Shown one piece after another: positions 21,083 to 23,672 of a stretch of DNA of 23,672 bases. The stretch comes from Methanobacteriota archaeon (lineage in GTDB: Archaea > Thermoplasmatota > Poseidoniia > Poseidoniales > Poseidoniaceae). The notes beneath the pieces were generated by a model. It was given only the letters and a program-made list of their open reading frames with translations, was not told the origin of the DNA and made no database searches. A program made the position numbers and the translations under genes. Location of the stretch: positions 1 through 23,672 of the forward strand of contig PADF01000002.1 in assembly GCA_002702945.1 (NCBI GenBank), in the 5' to 3' direction. Position 1 is the first letter of the stretch; each line of letters opens with the position of its first letter.

Positions 21083-23672
21083 TTAATCATTTGAGAAATC
21101 TTTGAACTGTTCTAAATCACCATGCATTCCACCACTATGGAATCCTTGTAAATCTGAAAATTCATTGTCTCCAATACCAACTTTACTCGCTTGAGCCGAT
21201 TTTATCTGTCTTCTTTGCTTCTTCTTTCTTCGCTTTCGAATTCTTCTTCTAACCATTAAGAAAATCAGTAATACGACAAATGTTGGATAAACCCAAAACT
21301 GAGTAATCAAATAAACCCAAGAAACTTCAATTCTAAAGGTAATAGTATCTTCAAATTCACCATTCGGCACGGTGTAGGTAATTTTCTGTCTACCATCCAC
21401 TTCCTTAATTTCTAGATTTCCGGAAGTCGAAGTTGCATCTTTGAGAGTTATTCCTCTCGGCAAAGTAATTGACATTGGGCCACTTATCTTAGCTTCAAAT
21501 TCTTCGTTTACAGAAGTATTTCCTGAAAATGTATAACTCAACTCACCTTGTTCGGGTTCAGGATAAGTAAGGCCTTGTCCGGAAACTAAGCTGTTAGAAA
21601 GGCTAGACCCCATTGCTTCAGCAACATTAACCATCGGATTAAGGAAATAGCTTCTCATGGCATTAGCCAAAAAGGACACTTCAAGACTGTCCATTTCACC
21701 ATTAATCATTTCTCCAATATTGCCATCAATATCCAGTTTAAACTCTACTTCTGGAATCTTAACACTAAGAGTAATTGGCTCATCATCCCCTATACTCAAA
21801 TCAGGAGATCCCAAACCATCGACTGAGGTTTTTATCTTGAAGCCACTTAAATCGACTTCTGTAAAAGGAGAGTCATCTTGTTCGGGTATTTTTTCTCCAG
21901 TTTGATGAATTAAATCTGTTAAAATATCTCCTATGTCCTTTGAGAAATCGGTAAGTCCTTGCTCAGTGAAACTAAATGATAGGTCTTCATCACAAACTTC
22001 CAAATCTTCATCAACAGGACCAGTACAGATGCTTTCTGGACCATCAAATTCATGAGGTTCTGCCATTCTACTAGCAATATCTAGGCCTAATCTGATTAAA
22101 TCAGAAGGAAGTGCTTCCATATGAACTTGAGTTGAACCGGATTGATTTAATCTATCAAGCGGAACAGTAATTCTATGAATTGAAACTTCTGCTTCCAAAG
22201 CAAAATCCAGAGAAACTGATTGGCTCCATTCATTTATTCTCAATGCTGAAACATCAAAATCAATCGAACTTGTAATACAAGTACGCTCCAAAGTAGTACA
22301 TACTACTTGACCATCTGAATTCTTAATTTCATTTCTCCAATCATAAGGTTCAGTACCTGCAAAAGAAATTTCGGAATCCGAATTATTATCCAAACTATGT
22401 GTCAAAATAATACTATTTTGCCCGTCGATAGTTCTAACCCATGCTGGAAGTACAATCTCCAAAGTTAATTCTGAAGGAGGTAGATTTGGTGGAATAATAC
22501 CTGCTAAATATTCTGAAGATAATGCGGTTTCAATGGATAGTCCACTGTTTAATACACTTCTAAAATCATTTTCTGTGATGACATCTAGGAACTTAGCGAT
22601 GTTATCATCCCCGTTATTTTCCTTTAGGATATCGATTAATCGCATTGAGAATGGTTGACTGGTAGTTCTGAGGAATACGGGATAATCTTCAGTCATAGCA
22701 GAAGGACCCTCTACACAATAATGTATAACGAAACCTGGATCTACAGTTTCAGAGCATCCTGTTGAATGTGAGTAATTTAGACCCCCTGGAGTTCCTAATC
22801 CGTCTGATAAACCATCAGATACCCAATACATTTCATTCATCTGAATCTGTTCAATTCCACCAACTGTCGATGAAATACCATCAGCGATTGATTCTACAGG
22901 AAATTGTGAAGTAAATTCGGTTAGATCAACTAGACCATTATGATATGCCAATCTTATTCCATCAGAAGTAACAACGGGTAAAGTCGCTTTTTCAGTTACG
23001 CTAAGTAATGAGATATTCCACTCATTCATAATCGATTCATCTAAGTAAGCCATCTCAACTATAAAATCTAAGGTTGCAGCAGATTCATCGGTTAAATCTA
23101 ACTTTATACTCAAATCGATTGCCTTGCTAGAATTATCAATACTAACTGTATTAGTTGAGGTTCTATTTTGATTTACAATTGTGACAGAAATCGGGGTTTC
23201 TAAGTCACTTGCACCTACAGGTGCTGCTCTATGGTCGACGTCCCATTCACCAGCAAAATAAGAAGGAGGGCCAAATCGCAAGGAGATATCTCCGCTAGGG
23301 TCTACAGCCTTAATATTAGCATAATCAGGAGGTGAGAATGAATAATTACCTTGGTGACCAGGTAGAGTTAGTAATGAAAAATCAGTAGTTATTTCTGCAC
23401 CCATTACAAGTAGCCCTTGGTAGGTTCTTTCCAAATCAAAACTTGATGTGGAATTAAGATTAAATGCGCTTTCTGTAAGCGTGATATCTAATGAAGAAGA
23501 GATGCATATTGGAGGATAAAAGGCGTTATTGACAGTTTGACCTTCAGAAGAATAGACAGAGTCATCGGAAGGACTTGAAGAACAAGGAATTGTTATCCCA
23601 TCATTGGTTATTGAACTTACATAGTCCGTTGAAAGAATGGTTGTGTCTCCAAATCCAGATTCCAGAGAACTC
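21083..23672 (-). CDS. Large membrane-anchored surface protein (5' end outside window)
   Basis: The frame is open from the stop at 21083 to the right edge with no stop, giving 862 residues. A TTG at 23434 is only an internal possible start; the codons before it (ending SSFDLERT) remain coding-like, so the gene most likely begins outside the window. The visible part is a long Ser/Asp/Asn-rich ectodomain with scattered Cys pairs (CTTLERTC, CTGPVDEDLEVC) and beta-rich stretches (TLSVKIPEVEFKLDI, EGTLITLP-like SITLPRGITLK). One transmembrane helix (VYLITQFWVYPTFVVLLIFLMV) is followed by a very basic stretch RRRIRKRRKKKQRR and a 55-residue tail. I recognise no family. The strongly basic stop-transfer sequence indicates an outside N terminus. 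It ends 7 bases from the convergent uvrC. By architecture it belongs with the other surface proteins here. Confidence 0.82.
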   Translation of the reverse strand, partial: SSLESGFGDTTILSTDYVSSITNDGITIPCSSSPSDDSVYSSEGQTVNNAFYPPICISSSLDITLTESAFNLNSTSSFDLERTYQGLLVMGAEITTDFSLLTLPGHQGNYSFSPPDYANIKAVDPSGDISLRFGPPSYFAGEWDVDHRAAPVGASDLETPISVTIVNQNRTSTNTVSIDNSSKAIDLSIKLDLTDESAATLDFIVEMAYLDESIMNEWNISLLSVTEKATLPVVTSDGIRLAYHNGLVDLTEFTSQFPVESIADGISSTVGGIEQIQMNEMYWVSDGLSDGLGTPGGLNYSHSTGCSETVDPGFVIHYCVEGPSAMTEDYPVFLRTTSQPFSMRLIDILKENNGDDNIAKFLDVITENDFRSVLNSGLSIETALSSEYLAGIIPPNLPPSELTLEIVLPAWVRTIDGQNSIILTHSLDNNSDSEISFAGTEPYDWRNEIKNSDGQVVCTTLERTCITSSIDFDVSALRINEWSQSVSLDFALEAEVSIHRITVPLDRLNQSGSTQVHMEALPSDLIRLGLDIASRMAEPHEFDGPESICTGPVDEDLEVCDEDLSFSFTEQGLTDFSKDIGDILTDLIHQTGEKIPEQDDSPFTEVDLSGFKIKTSVDGLGSPDLSIGDDEPITLSVKIPEVEFKLDIDGNIGEMINGEMDSLEVSFLANAMRSYFLNPMVNVAEAMGSSLSNSLVSGQGLTYPEPEQGELSYTFSGNTSVNEEFEAKISGPMSITLPRGITLKDATSTSGNLEIKEVDGRQKITYTVPNGEFEDTITFRIEVSWVYLITQFWVYPTFVVLLIFLMVRRRIRKRRKKKQRRQIKSAQASKVGIGDNEFSDLQGFHSGGMHGDLEQFKDFSND

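Noticed and set aside
23432..23434. TTG as the start of the right-edge gene
   Set aside because: The same frame stays open with coding-like composition to the window edge, so the TTG is probably an internal Leu codon.

Overview
The window looks like AT-rich chromosomal DNA of a planktonic marine archaeon, most likely Marine Group II (Poseidoniales-like). This is inferred from gene content, not from a marker gene. The signs are huge secreted proteins rich in Asp/Asn calcium-type repeats and held by one C-terminal membrane helix, stand-alone Lrp/AsnC ligand-binding domains, dolichyl-phosphate-mannose-synthase-like glycosyltransferases, a bacterial-type UvrC, short intergenic gaps and few Shine-Dalgarno sites. 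Marine Group III or another related lineage cannot be excluded. I saw no rRNA, tRNA, CRISPR array, insertion sequence or phage gene, and no gene-free stretch longer than about 115 bases.

Layout. (1) Bases 1-3938, minus strand: the 5' part of a giant secreted protein with seven FG-GAP repeats (one integrin-like propeller), a second propeller-like region and thrombospondin-3-like calcium repeats running off the left edge. (2) A 115-bp divergent promoter region carrying a perfect GC-rich palindrome, then a plus-strand thiamine pyrophosphokinase-like gene (4054-4680) that overlaps the next block tail to tail. (3) A minus-strand three-gene operon read 9449 to 4657: an 859-residue calcium-repeat membrane protein, a 439-residue type I membrane protein and a membrane-anchored DUF4105-like protein. 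The first two overlap by 8 bases with a perfect ribosome binding site. (4) A divergent glycosyltransferase pair: GT4 (9551-10816, minus) and GT2 (10922-11692, plus). (5) A minus-strand gene of about 1590 codons (11695-16470) for a beta-helix plus Ig/PKD-like surface protein. (6) Two tandem 77-residue Lrp/AsnC ligand-domain genes (16572-17048, plus). (7) A STAND-type ATPase with an N-terminal winged helix (17045-19243, minus), divergent from uvrC (19348-21075, plus). (8) The 3' part of another large membrane-anchored protein (21083 to beyond the right edge, minus).

About 70% of the window encodes the cell surface. Four of the five large surface proteins (the fifth is cut by the left edge) share one plan: a long ectodomain, one transmembrane helix near the C terminus and a cytoplasmic tail of 55-63 residues. 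The glycosyltransferases could decorate such proteins. The small Lrp-type proteins and the winged-helix ATPase are candidate regulators. UvrC and the TPK-like enzyme are housekeeping genes inserted between surface loci. The most promising candidate for an undescribed system is the 859/439/DUF4105 operon.
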